Of a DNA stretch of 64,000 nucleotides, positions 16,307 to 25,442 are shown in pieces (position 1 is the stretch's first letter; each line of letters starts with the position of its first letter). The notes under the pieces are model-generated. The model was given only the letters and a program-made list of their open reading frames with translations. It had not been told where the DNA came from and ran no database searches. The position numbers were made by a program, and so were the translations under genes. This DNA is from Caballeronia cordobensis (GTDB lineage Bacteria > Pseudomonadota > Gammaproteobacteria > Burkholderiales > Burkholderiaceae): the NCBI RefSeq assembly GCF_001544575.2, contig NZ_FCNY02000009.1, forward strand, positions 186,001 through 250,000, given 5' to 3'.

Positions 16307-17723
16307 GGCTACGTCGCATAGAGTTCAAGACAAGTCCAACGAATCGAAGGACAAAATCTGGGACAAACTTCCTAATCATCCACCACGCTCTGACGATATT
16401 CCAAGGAACACCCGCCAAGTGAGCGTTCGCAGCGTTCACGGAACTTATCAGACGCCGAATCTCTTGGTGGCTGCTATCTAACTGCTCAGAAAGCTCCTGA
16501 ACTTCACCGTTGAAACGAGTAGTGGTTGCGTCACGCTCTCGCTCGCACTTCTCCAAAGCTCGCCATACTGATGCGACTTCGGCCTGTGCTGCTCGCCGGG
16601 ACATACCAAGCCGCTCATTTTCCTTCTTCGCAAAATGCAGTTCTTCCTGCGCGGCATGAAGACCGGCTTCGGCTTGTTGCAATTTGAGAGCTAGCCTCTG
16701 CGATTCAGTCGTCTCTCGCAATATGTCCGTCTGCGCGGCATGAAGACCGTCTTCGGTCTGTTGCAATTTGAGAGCTAGCCTCTGCGATTCAGTCGTCTCT
16801 CGCAGTACGTCCGTCTGCGCGGCATGAAGATCGGCTTCGGTCTGTTGCAATTTGAGAGCTAGCCTCTGCAATTCAGTCGTCTCTCGCAGTACGTCCGTCG
16901 CGTCAGGCTTGATTGCCCAAATGCCATCCCTCGGAAACAGCGCTTGCCGTCCAAGGTTCATCGATACGGGATAGCCCGCAAACATCGTCCTCGGGATTGC
17001 TCGTTTTCCCCAGACGCCGACATAGAAGGCCGCTTCGGGAGGAAGCACGTCGCTCTCGATCTGAGATGGCACGAACACTGCCGAGTCGATGTCTTTGAAC
17101 TCAAGCATCAGATCTTGGCCGGTGCCGGCGTTACCGCTAGGTACTCCGCCATTCTCAGCAGCGATGGAGAAGCCAATTCCAAGGGTTCCCAACTGCCATG
17201 ATTGAGCTTTGCCAAGGACCTTTTCGGTCAAAGCCTTGAACTCTTCCAGAGTGAACTTTCGTTTGTGAAACTCATTGAAACCACCTCGATCGTAGTACCA
17301 GTAGTCGTTAGGGGCTGAGATAACGATCGTCGCGTTGTCGCTGGCCAAGCTCTTGATATTTTCAAGGAAAAGTTCGGGGTCGTCGACATGTTCGATCGTC
17401 TCCATCGACACGATCAAATCGAATTGCTGAGGTCCCGCAAGTTCGGCGAGCTTCTCGCCCGAGCCGCATTCGAAAGTGAGACCGTCGGCTTTGAAGCGTT
17501 TCTTTGCGTTTGCGACCGCTTTTTCCGAGATGTCGACGCCGAGCACGGACTTCGCGCCCCACTTGCTGATTAGCCAGGATCCGTAACCCTCGCCGCAAGC
17601 GACATCAAGCACTTTGCGGCCACTGCATAGATCCTTGACAGTGAGGTATCTTGCGATGTGAATAGCTGCTTCGATCGCAATGTAGCGAGAGCGAGAATCC
17701 CCGCCAAACTCTAGACGTTCCAT
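16296..17723 (-). CDS. SAM-dependent methyltransferase with C-terminal coiled coil
   Basis: A protein of 475 residues. Residues about 1-170 form a class I methyltransferase; motif I is KVLDVACGEGYGSWL near 38-51, followed by VLGVDISEKAV and FDLIVSMETIEHVDD. Residues about 270-430 form a long coiled coil containing three nearly identical 28-residue heptad repeats (TDVLRETTESQRLALKLQQ type). The C-terminus is hydrophobic and basic (WNIVRAWWMIRKFVPDFVLRF), possibly a membrane-association segment. The WbdD-like layout (methyltransferase plus coiled-coil ruler) suggests, by inference only, capping or length control of a glycan made by the coupled glycosyltransferase. No kinase domain as in WbdD is seen. 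Confidence 0.85.
   Translation of the reverse strand: MERLEFGGDSRSRYIAIEAAIHIARYLTVKDLCSGRKVLDVACGEGYGSWLISKWGAKSVLGVDISEKAVANAKKRFKADGLTFECGSGEKLAELAGPQQFDLIVSMETIEHVDDPELFLENIKSLASDNATIVISAPNDYWYYDRGGFNEFHKRKFTLEEFKALTEKVLGKAQSWQLGTLGIGFSIAAENGGVPSGNAGTGQDLMLEFKDIDSAVFVPSQIESDVLPPEAAFYVGVWGKRAIPRTMFAGYPVSMNLGRQALFPRDGIWAIKPDATDVLRETTELQRLALKLQQTEADLHAAQTDVLRETTESQRLALKLQQTEDGLHAAQTDILRETTESQRLALKLQQAEAGLHAAQEELHFAKKENERLGMSRRAAQAEVASVWRALEKCERERDATTTRFNGEVQELSEQLDSSHQEIRRLISSVNAANAHLAGVPWNIVRAWWMIRKFVPDFVLRFVGLVLNSMRRSHAR
16651..16902 (-). repeat. Three tandem 84-bp in-frame repeats
   Basis: Units at 16651-16734, 16735-16818 and 16819-16902 each begin GCGGCATGAAGA on the plus strand and differ at only a few positions. 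Each encodes 28 residues (four heptads) of the methyltransferase coiled coil, so gain or loss of a unit keeps the frame and changes the rod length. Confidence 0.92.
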
Positions 17724-17780
17724 ATGTGCTTTCGTTTATGAATCTTTTGTTGATTGATTTCTGTAGCGTTTTGCTTCCGG

Positions 17781-19508
17781 CTATGAGCTTGCGATGATCT
17801 TGCTCTCGCCCCTTTCCACTTCGTTCACTGGGTAGGGCGCGTCGGACAGTACGACGGAGGGCGTGGTGTAGCGGAACTTGAAAGCGAAGAACGGCCGCTC
17901 GATCATGGCGTAAGTGATGCTCGACAACAGAAGAACCGCTGGGACTGCGAAAAGTATGCCGGCAAGGAATACATTGAAGTTCCAATCGTAAGAGAATGGA
18001 ACGACGCCGATATAGCGTTGCAACTGCGGTATAGCAACGTATTGCATCACATAGATGGAAAAGCTTATTGCGCCGAACTTGGCTAACAGGTTGTCCAATA
18101 CGCTCGGGAGGCTTACCGGCCAGCAAAGATAAGAGAGCGCGAGCACACCCCAGACAGCAGCTTCGATCGCGGGCCAAACAATCCACAAAGCAGATTGGTT
18201 CGTTCCCGGATAGCCGCCGAAGTACAGGTTGAACACCGTCAACGTCGCCATCACCAACACGACGGCGCATGGAAATAGGAGGTGGTTCGACAAGCACCGA
18301 GGGCGTCGCTTATAGATGATTGCAGCGAGCATTCCTATAACGAACTGATCCATTCGGCCAAGAATCGTCCAATAGCCGAAGTCTCGCGCATCGCCGTAGA
18401 GATTGAAGTAGCACGCCTTCAGAAAGATGAAGAGAGCAAGTAATCCGATCAGATAACGCGGGCCTCGGGTGTTCGTAAATTTATTGAGGAACGGGAAAAC
18501 CGCGTAGAACTGAAACTCTACCCCGATGGTCCAGAGCTGTCCGAAGTACGGGACCGCTAATACAGAATAGAAATTCACCATTGGAAATGCGAAGAGTGCC
18601 ATATCCATTGGTTTGAAGTCCCACCGCTTGGTGCTGAACGCGACAACTAGAGCAAAGACATAGAGCGGATAGATCCGAACGACCCGCGACAAAAGGAAAT
18701 TCTTGTAGTTGATTTCCTTTCCAAGGCCGATGTGTGCGAAGATAAATCCACTCAACACCATGAAAAGCGCGACACCCGTATGGCCGTCAGCGATTATGGC
18801 GGCGAACGGGAAATGCGATCGATAACCCGCACTAACATAGTCGTGAAAGAAGTGGTACAGGAGAACGATTGCGGCGGCACCGAATCGCAAATGATCCAGC
18901 CGTTGAAGATACGCGGTATTCAGGAGCGGACCGTGCGCGTTACTTGGCGTGGTAGCAGGAGGTAGAAGCAACTTGAGGCCGACGACCGAGATGGCCAATG
19001 TCAGCGCAAAGATGCACAGCCCTAGCGCTGCTTTCGACAGAGAGATGATGCTTTTTGCAGGGGCTAGAGAGACAAGCTTGATGTAAAAGGTCTTGCCGAA
19101 CGGATCGTAGAGATCGAGATGGGTGCGCTTGCCGTTCACGGTGACATCGACCGTACCACCATTTGGAGTCGAGATGAGCGCGAGCATATCGCTGGAGGAG
19201 ATTTCGCCACTCCATTGCATGCTCGAAGACGGCTGATTGTTTACGGACTGAGTCGAAAAGGTGTCATTGTCCCGCTTCCAGTCGGAAGCGACAGACGAGG
19301 CAATGCGGCTCGGCAACGTCACGGCGACATTGTTGCCCGTTGACAACGTATTTTTATCGGTAGCCGCGGCGATAGCTATCTGCGCGTCCGTACGGGAAGA
19401 CGTCATCAAATAGCCGAAACAGGCGATTAGCGCGAGCGAGACTGCAATGCACCATCGCAAAGCTTGATCACTCGTCAGGCGTGATCGCCCGAGCAATTCT
19501 TTTTTCAT
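17781..19508 (-). CDS. Acyltransferase family 3 (OafA/YrhL type) with extra N-terminal domain
   Basis: A protein of 575 residues. An N-terminal membrane helix (about 20-36) is followed by a periplasmic segment of about 120 residues, then a helix and the acyltransferase-3 domain from about residue 200 (YLQRLDHLRFGAAAIVLLYHFFHDY; the usual RxxA-type opening is changed, but the downstream His-rich helix is kept). The SRVVRIYPLYVFAL and GQLWTIGVEFQFYAVFPFL motifs are diagnostic. The enzyme adds acyl groups to surface glycans such as O-antigen or exopolysaccharide. It lies upstream of the methyltransferase on the same strand (57-base gap), completing a glycan-modification trio of low GC. Confidence 0.88.
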   Translation of the reverse strand: MKKELLGRSRLTSDQALRWCIAVSLALIACFGYLMTSSRTDAQIAIAAATDKNTLSTGNNVAVTLPSRIASSVASDWKRDNDTFSTQSVNNQPSSSMQWSGEISSSDMLALISTPNGGTVDVTVNGKRTHLDLYDPFGKTFYIKLVSLAPAKSIISLSKAALGLCIFALTLAISVVGLKLLLPPATTPSNAHGPLLNTAYLQRLDHLRFGAAAIVLLYHFFHDYVSAGYRSHFPFAAIIADGHTGVALFMVLSGFIFAHIGLGKEINYKNFLLSRVVRIYPLYVFALVVAFSTKRWDFKPMDMALFAFPMVNFYSVLAVPYFGQLWTIGVEFQFYAVFPFLNKFTNTRGPRYLIGLLALFIFLKACYFNLYGDARDFGYWTILGRMDQFVIGMLAAIIYKRRPRCLSNHLLFPCAVVLVMATLTVFNLYFGGYPGTNQSALWIVWPAIEAAVWGVLALSYLCWPVSLPSVLDNLLAKFGAISFSIYVMQYVAIPQLQRYIGVVPFSYDWNFNVFLAGILFAVPAVLLLSSITYAMIERPFFAFKFRYTTPSVVLSDAPYPVNEVERGESKIIASS

Positions 19509-20137
19509 AAGGCCTTCAATTTACATACAAGCTACGTAATTTCCGCAGAGCGTTGCTGCGAATGAAATTGAAGTCTTCGTCGATTCGCTCAATAATCAAC
19601 ACGAAGGGCTGAATCTCCCTCCGCGGCAGCATGCCGTGATCCGGTCAGATACCCGCAGAAATGAAACGTAGTCGCAAATCCCGCCGGTTTTGCGAATTTA
19701 ATTTTTGTGACAGAGGAAGCCGATTTACAAACAACGGCCAGTAAAGTCGGAGACAAGAAACTTCAAGTGACAATCTACGCATATCCGGTGATAGGAGCGC
19801 GCGGATTATTAAGGCGCGACCGACTATACGCGCTGCATGAGATATTACGGGTATGTAATTGTGTGAATGTCAAATTTGGTATTTATTTGGTCAATTTTCA
19901 TCAGATAATTGTGGAATCCGAAAAAAATACCGACTTGAGTCCACTTAGCGGAGGGGCGGGCGGGTTTCCACCGCAACATTGCAGTGGTGATGCTGTATAG
20001 CGAACAGTATGCATAGAGGCGCACGACGGCGCGCAGAATGTTAGGAATGACCTTCTGAGAAGACTAGGAACGGGCGTTTCCAGTCGCGTTACACTCCCGC
20101 AAAACAAGGCCTCCGGCTCGAAACGCACGAATTCACC
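19509..20137. other. AT-rich non-coding interval at the border of the glycan block
   Basis: About 630 bases between the acyltransferase and the glutathione transferase starts. It is clearly more AT-rich than the chromosome, especially about 19860-19935. A 97-codon GTG-initiated frame at 19707 lacks a ribosome-binding site and family content. It probably holds the promoters of both divergent units. I see no integrase, tRNA or attachment-site repeat. Confidence 0.5.
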
Positions 20138-20809
20138 ATGCTGACCGTCCACCACCTCAACAACTCCCGCTCCCAGCGCGTGCTCTGGATGCTCGAAGAG
20201 CTCGGCGTCGAATACGAGCTGAAGCGCTATCAGCGCGATCCGCGCACCATGCTCGCGCCGCCCGAACTGCGCGCGGTGCATCCGCTGGGCAAATCGCCGG
20301 TCGTCACCGACGGCGATCTCACGCTCGCGGAGTCCGGCGCGATCATCGACTATCTGGTCGAGCGTTATGGCGATGGGCGCTTTTCGCCGCCGCCGGGCAC
20401 ATCGGCCGAACGCGTGCGCTACAACTACTGGATGCACTACGCGGAAGGCTCGGCCATGCCGCCGCTTTTGCTCAAGCTCGTCGCGCGCCGGCTGGAAAGC
20501 GCAAAGATGCCGTTCTTCGCCAGGCCAATCGCGCGGCGCATCGCGCAGACGATGCAAAGCAGTTTCATCGATCCGCAATTGCGGCTGCACTTCGGCTATA
20601 TCGAAGCGGCGCTTGCGAAATCGACGTGGTTCGCGGGCGAAACCTTCAGCGCCGCCGACGTCCAGATGAGCTTTCCGCTCGAAACCGGCGGCCAGCGCGC
20701 CGGCGCGAAATCGATGCCGCATATCCGCGCGTTTCTTGAACGCATTCACGCGCGGCCCGCGTACCAGCGTGCGCTCGAGCGCGGCGGGCGCTACGACTTC
20801 GCCACCTGA
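20138..20809 (+). CDS. Glutathione S-transferase family protein
   Basis: A cytoplasmic protein of 223 residues. The N-terminal thioredoxin-like domain reads LTVHHLNNSRSQRVLWMLEEL, with the glutathione-contact elements LGKSPVVTDGDLTLAESGAI (cis-Pro and Glu-Ser pair). The C-terminal all-helical domain has TWFAGETFSAADVQMSFPL, the GST C-terminal N-capping region. The substrate is unknown; the family conjugates or isomerises electrophiles. Only 63 bases separate it from the helicase gene downstream, but a functional link is not evident. Confidence 0.92.
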   Translation: MLTVHHLNNSRSQRVLWMLEELGVEYELKRYQRDPRTMLAPPELRAVHPLGKSPVVTDGDLTLAESGAIIDYLVERYGDGRFSPPPGTSAERVRYNYWMHYAEGSAMPPLLLKLVARRLESAKMPFFARPIARRIAQTMQSSFIDPQLRLHFGYIEAALAKSTWFAGETFSAADVQMSFPLETGGQRAGAKSMPHIRAFLERIHARPAYQRALERGGRYDFAT

Positions 20810-20872
20810 TCGATACCTCGGGCGCGTTGCGTACAATGACTCGCACGCAACCACTCAGCCCAAAGGCGACGC

Positions 20873-22510
20873 ATGGCCCGAATCGTTCCCGACGACTGGA
20901 AGAATCTCGACGCGACCGGCGCGGCGGCGCGCGAGCTCGAAACGCTCGCGCTCCTCGAAAAGCTGCCCGAGGACTACACGGTCTATCACGGCGTGCACTG
21001 GACGCGCATCAACGAAGGGTTTTCCGTCTTCGGCGAAGCGGACTTCGTGGTGGTCGCGCCGTCGGGCCGCGTGCTGATGATCGAGATGAAGGCGGGATTC
21101 CTGCGCGAAACCGGCGCCGGTCTCGTGAAGGTGTATCTGCAGAAGGAGCGAAACGTCGCGATCCAGCTTGCGCGCACGCTGGAAAATCTGCATCGGCGCT
21201 TCACGGCGGCGTTCGGCGCGGGCACGTACCGGATCGAGGAATTGCTGTATTGCCCCGATTACACCGTGAAGAACGCCGCGATTGCGGGCGTCGCGCCGGC
21301 GCGCATCGTCGATGCGAGCCGCAAGTCGCAGCTGCCGCGCGTGGTGCTGGAGATTCTGCCGCCGGACGAACCGCGCTTCGAAGCGGCGGCGCGCATCCAT
21401 CATTTTCTCGCCGATGAACTCTCGCTCACGCCCGACACCAACGCGCTCGTCGGGGCCGCGAACACGCTCGTCACGCGCCTGTCGGGCGGGCTTGCAACCT
21501 GGGCGCGCCGGCTCGAATTCGAACCGTTTCGCCTGCGCGTGATCGCCACCGCCGGCGCGGGCAAGACGCAGCTTGCCGTGCGCGTGATGCGCGAGTCGCT
21601 CGCGCAAGGCAAGAGCGTGCTTTACGTGTGCTTCAACCGGCCGCTCGCCGACCATATCCGCGCCATCGCGCCGAAGGAGGCGAAGGTTGCGAATTACCAT
21701 CAACTGAGCGCGGCGGTGGCGCGCGATGCGGGCAGCCCGCCCGATTTCAGCCAGCCCAATGTCTTCGCGACGCTCGAAGAGCGTTTCGCCGCCGTGCCGG
21801 TGCCCGAGCACTGGAAGACCGACGTGCTGATTGTTGACGAAGGTCAGGATTTTCAGGCGGCGTGGGTCGAGGCGCTCGAACGCCTGCTGAACCCGGACGG
21901 CGCGTGGTGGTGGCTCGAAGATCCGATGCAGAACCTTTATTTGCGCGAGCCGGTGCCGCTGCCGGGCTGGACCATCCTGCGCGAGACCACGAACTACCGC
22001 AGCCCGCGCGATCTGCTCGGCTTCATCCGCAAGATCGTCGGGCCCGAGGTGCGGCTCGATGCGGGCAGCCCGTTCGACGGCTCGGACGTCACGATATCGA
22101 CCTACGAGGACGGTCATCCCGAAGAGATCGTCGAGGCGACCAAGCGTGCGATCACGCAGGCGCTGTCGCTCGGTTTTCGCAAGCAGGACATCGCCGTGCT
22201 GTCGTTCCGGGGCCGCGAGGGCTCGGCGCTCACGGCCGTCGATCACCTCGGCCCGCACCGGCTGCGGGCGTTCACCGGCACGTACGATCTGTTCGGCAAT
22301 CCGGAATATCGCGAAGGCGACGTGCTGCTCGAATCGATCTATCGCTTCAAGGGGCAATCGGCGCCGTGCGTGATCCTCACGGAAGTCGATTTCGATGCGC
22401 TCGACGAGCAGGCCGCGCGCAAGATTTTCGTCGGCGCGACGCGGGCGACGATGAAGCTGATCGTGGTCGCATCCGGGCGCGCGGCCCGGGCCATCGAAGC
22501 GTTGCAGTAG
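20873..22510 (+). CDS. NERD-domain nuclease/superfamily 1 helicase-like protein
   Basis: A protein of 545 residues. Residues about 15-120 match the nuclease-related NERD domain with the acidic residues Glu55 and Asp57 (FGEADFVVV) and the E-x-K pair Glu71/Lys73 (MIEMKAG). The helicase core follows: Walker A TAGAGKTQL with Lys231, Walker B LIVDEGQDFQ around 319-328, and a C-terminal UvrD-like module with RFKGQSAPCVIL and FVGATRATMKL (motif VI). The large 1B/2B insertions of UvrD are absent, so it is compact. Proteins of this design are linked to DNA repair or anti-phage defence; neither can be shown here. The hybrid kinase gene starts 4 bases after its stop. Confidence 0.88.
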   Translation: MARIVPDDWKNLDATGAAARELETLALLEKLPEDYTVYHGVHWTRINEGFSVFGEADFVVVAPSGRVLMIEMKAGFLRETGAGLVKVYLQKERNVAIQLARTLENLHRRFTAAFGAGTYRIEELLYCPDYTVKNAAIAGVAPARIVDASRKSQLPRVVLEILPPDEPRFEAAARIHHFLADELSLTPDTNALVGAANTLVTRLSGGLATWARRLEFEPFRLRVIATAGAGKTQLAVRVMRESLAQGKSVLYVCFNRPLADHIRAIAPKEAKVANYHQLSAAVARDAGSPPDFSQPNVFATLEERFAAVPVPEHWKTDVLIVDEGQDFQAAWVEALERLLNPDGAWWWLEDPMQNLYLREPVPLPGWTILRETTNYRSPRDLLGFIRKIVGPEVRLDAGSPFDGSDVTISTYEDGHPEEIVEATKRAITQALSLGFRKQDIAVLSFRGREGSALTAVDHLGPHRLRAFTGTYDLFGNPEYREGDVLLESIYRFKGQSAPCVILTEVDFDALDEQAARKIFVGATRATMKLIVVASGRAARAIEALQ

Positions 22511-22513
22511 CGC

Positions 22514-24358
22514 ATGGCCGTCGCGAGCACCGAGCCTTCACTGCGTGCCCACGAGGCGCGCCCCTGGTTCCGCCGTCTCTGGTACGCGACGCTGATCGCG
22601 CTCGCGGTCGCCCCGCCCATAGGCGCGGTCGGCTACATGCTGTATTCGGGCCTCGTCGCGCGCGAGACGCACCGGCTCGTCGTGCCCTACGACGTCTATT
22701 GGGACGCGGCGCAGTTGCAGGTCGCCTTCGAGCGTTTCGAGAATCACGTGCTGCTTTATCGCAACGGCATCGACGAGGACGCCAATGCCGTGCGCGTGAG
22801 TTATCGCCTGTTGCGGGCGCGGCTTTCGCAGGTGGCGGCGTCGGCGGTGTCGTCGGACGGTCAGGAAGCGCTGCTGAACCGGCAGCGCGAAATCCTGCGG
22901 CAGTTGCAGACGGCGCTCGATTCGATCGAGACCGATGTCGCCGGGCTTCATAACGACGAGCGCCAGCACACCTTGCGCGTGATCGGCGTGCTGCGCCAGA
23001 ACGCGCCCGTCGTCGCGGAACTCGCGGGCGGGCGGCGTCTCATCGATATCGCCGAGCGCGAGGCGATCGTGCGCGATTTCGAGGCAAAGCGCCGCTATCT
23101 GATCTACGGCGGCATCGTGCTCGGGCTGCTGTCGGCGGCGGCGACCGTGCTGTTGCTGCTGAACGGCTATCGGCGCACGCGGCTCATCGAGCAGCAGCGG
23201 GCGGCGCTCGCGGCGGAGCATCAGGCGACGCGCGCGGCGCGCGAGGCCGGCGTCGCGAAGGACACGTTCCTTGGCATGATCAGCCACGAATTGCGCACGC
23301 CGCTGCACGCGATCGTCTCGTCGGTGGAACTGCTCGGCCTGAACGCGCGCGGCGAGCCGGATCGCAAGATCATGCAGCGCCTCGAAGCGGGCGCGCGGCA
23401 TCTCGAAGCGCAGATGCGAGATCTCACCGATTACGCGCGTCTCGGCGCGGGCAAGCTGGAACTGCGCATGGCCGTGTTCGATCCGGTGGACCTGCTCGAA
23501 TCCATCGTCGATGCGAACACGCCCGCCGCGGGCGCGAAGGGGCTGGCGCTGCGCGGCGACTACGCGGGCGAGCGCGGGCCGATCGAATCGGACCCGCATC
23601 GCGTGCGGCAGATCGTGACCAATCTCGTCACCAACGCGATCAAGTACACCGAGGCCGGTTCCATCGACGTGCATTTCGCGCGCACCGACAAGCAGCTTCA
23701 TATTTCCGTGATCGACACGGGGCCGGGTATCGCGCGCGAGCAGTTACCGCTGATCTTCCAGGAATTCACGCAGCTCGATTCGTCCAGCACGCGGCGCTTC
23801 GACGGCGCGGGCATGGGGCTCGCGGTCGTGCGCGGGCTCGTCGATCTGCTCGGCGGCAAGATCGAGGTGTCGAGCGAAGTGGGACAGGGCGCCGCGTTTC
23901 GCGTGAGCCTGCCGGCGGCCTCGGCCGCGCATCTGCCCGAGCGCGGCGAGCAGGACGCGCTTGCGCCCGAGTTGCGCAGATCGCGCGTGCTCGTGATCGA
24001 CGACCACGAGTCGATTCGCGATTCGCTGAGCGAGATGCTCACGCATCTGGGTTATTCGGCCGTCGCGATGCCGGATGTCGACAGCGCGCTCGCGTGGCTG
24101 CGCGCCAACGACGCCGACGTCATCCTCGCCGACCTGCACATGCCCGGCAAGGACGGCTACTCGTTCGCGAACGAATACCGCGCGCGCAGTGCGCCGGGCG
24201 CGAGCGTGCCGATCATCGCGGTGAGCGCGTACGCACCCGAACTCGTGGACCCGAGCGCGGTGGTGCTGTTCTTCGACTATTTGCTGAAGCCGGTGCGCTA
24301 CGAAGTGCTGAAGGACGCCGTGCACCGCGCGGTGACGGTGCGCCGGCGCGCCGCGTGA
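22514..24358 (+). CDS. Hybrid sensor histidine kinase/response regulator
   Basis: A membrane protein of 614 residues. There are two transmembrane helices (about 26-48 and 197-217) enclosing a roughly 150-residue, mostly helical periplasmic sensor of no recognised family. The HisKA H-box FLGMISHELRTPL carries His258. The HATPase domain has NLVTNAIKYTE (N box), VIDTGPGIAREQL (G1) and GAGMGLAVVRGL (G2). The C-terminal receiver (about 490-605) carries Asp540 (ADLHMPGKDGY) and the lysine of LLKPV. No HPt domain is present, so transfer to another protein is expected. It faces the BetR-type response regulator, whose stop is only 15 bases away. Confidence 0.93.
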   Translation: MAVASTEPSLRAHEARPWFRRLWYATLIALAVAPPIGAVGYMLYSGLVARETHRLVVPYDVYWDAAQLQVAFERFENHVLLYRNGIDEDANAVRVSYRLLRARLSQVAASAVSSDGQEALLNRQREILRQLQTALDSIETDVAGLHNDERQHTLRVIGVLRQNAPVVAELAGGRRLIDIAEREAIVRDFEAKRRYLIYGGIVLGLLSAAATVLLLLNGYRRTRLIEQQRAALAAEHQATRAAREAGVAKDTFLGMISHELRTPLHAIVSSVELLGLNARGEPDRKIMQRLEAGARHLEAQMRDLTDYARLGAGKLELRMAVFDPVDLLESIVDANTPAAGAKGLALRGDYAGERGPIESDPHRVRQIVTNLVTNAIKYTEAGSIDVHFARTDKQLHISVIDTGPGIAREQLPLIFQEFTQLDSSSTRRFDGAGMGLAVVRGLVDLLGGKIEVSSEVGQGAAFRVSLPAASAAHLPERGEQDALAPELRRSRVLVIDDHESIRDSLSEMLTHLGYSAVAMPDVDSALAWLRANDADVILADLHMPGKDGYSFANEYRARSAPGASVPIIAVSAYAPELVDPSAVVLFFDYLLKPVRYEVLKDAVHRAVTVRRRAA

Positions 24359-24373
24359 GGTGTTGCCCGGACC

Positions 24374-25228
24374 CTAACTGCGCATCAGCCGCTTGGAAAG
24401 ATCCGCGACCAGAATGCCGAGCCGCGCGGGCTTCTCGAAGCAGGCCACGTTGTAATCGCGGATGACCTGGCTGATCTCCGATTCGCTCGCCTTGCCGGTG
24501 GTGAGCTCGCCCGTCAGCACGAAAACCGGCGCATCCGGATTGTCCGACTCGCGCACCGCGCGGATCGCGTCCGCCGAGGTATGCACGCCGAACAGCCAGT
24601 CGATCACGACGGCGTCGAACACCTGCGTCTGCAGCGCCTCGCGAAAGGCGTCGAGGCCGTAGAAGGCCATCGCCGCGAAGCCGGTGGCTTCGAGATAATC
24701 GTGCAGATTGTCGGCGGAGGCGTGATCGTCGTCGACCACGGCGATCACGGGTTTGTCGGTGTCGGGGCGGCGCGGCTGGATTTCGATCTTGTGGACGTCG
24801 CTGGCCGCGTGCAGCAGCACGCCTTCGTGCTTCGTGACGATCCAGCGGCCGTTCAGTTTCTGCGCGATGAAGTCCGGGCGGCTGCCCGCTTCGAGCGCGT
24901 TGCCGACCCACGCCATGCACGGAATTTCGAGCGAACCGAGCTTGAGCACGGCGTCGTGCGCGGTGCCTTCGGTTTCGTCGGGGCGCGTGTTGATCGAATC
25001 GAACAGCTTGAGCGCGGGTTCGTCGAAGGCGTCGGCGACGCGGCGGATCTGCGCGAGCGTCCACGGACTGTTGCCGCGCAATTTGCGATGGCCCTGCGAA
25101 AAACTCAGGTCGAGGATGCGGCACAACTCGGCGGTCTGCTGCCGCTTTCCGATGCCATGACGGGCCATGAGTTCGCGCACGCGTTCGGCGACGGCGAGCG
25201 ATTCCGAGGAAGACGTTTCAGTGACCAT
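24374..25228 (-). CDS. BetR-type regulator: N-terminal helix-turn-helix domain plus C-terminal receiver
   Basis: A protein of 284 residues with reversed architecture. The N-terminal 80 residues match the BetR DNA-binding domain (VRELMARHGIGKRQQTAELCR, SQGHRKLRGNSPWTLAQIRRVADAF). A middle segment of about 75 residues has no known fold. The C-terminal receiver has Asp166-168, the phospho-acceptor Asp210 (VVIDWLFG), Thr239 and Lys266 (CFEKPAR), all intact. It ends convergently with the hybrid kinase gene, which makes it the obvious candidate partner. The ATG at 25228 is chosen; the longer upstream frame is Arg-rich and unlike the family. Confidence 0.87.
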   Translation of the reverse strand: MVTETSSSESLAVAERVRELMARHGIGKRQQTAELCRILDLSFSQGHRKLRGNSPWTLAQIRRVADAFDEPALKLFDSINTRPDETEGTAHDAVLKLGSLEIPCMAWVGNALEAGSRPDFIAQKLNGRWIVTKHEGVLLHAASDVHKIEIQPRRPDTDKPVIAVVDDDHASADNLHDYLEATGFAAMAFYGLDAFREALQTQVFDAVVIDWLFGVHTSADAIRAVRESDNPDAPVFVLTGELTTGKASESEISQVIRDYNVACFEKPARLGILVADLSKRLMRS

Positions 25229-25442
25229 ACTGCCAGTCGGATGCGTGAAAGTGAGACCGCTAGGGCGAGGTTCGGCGCGTGGCGCGCGACGTTGAGCGCA
25301 GTCGATCCGACATTGTAAACGGCGCGGGCGGCCGCGCTCAAAAAGGCCTTGGCGGAACGTGCGCAACACCTTGATCTTACTGACGAAACGGGCCGGCGCG
25401 CCGTTCGCTGGCGCGCAGTTCGCAAGCCTGCGGCGCGCGCTT

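Noticed and set aside
19707..20000. 97-codon frame in the AT-rich interval
   Set aside because: GTG start without ribosome-binding site, mixed composition, no homology recognised.
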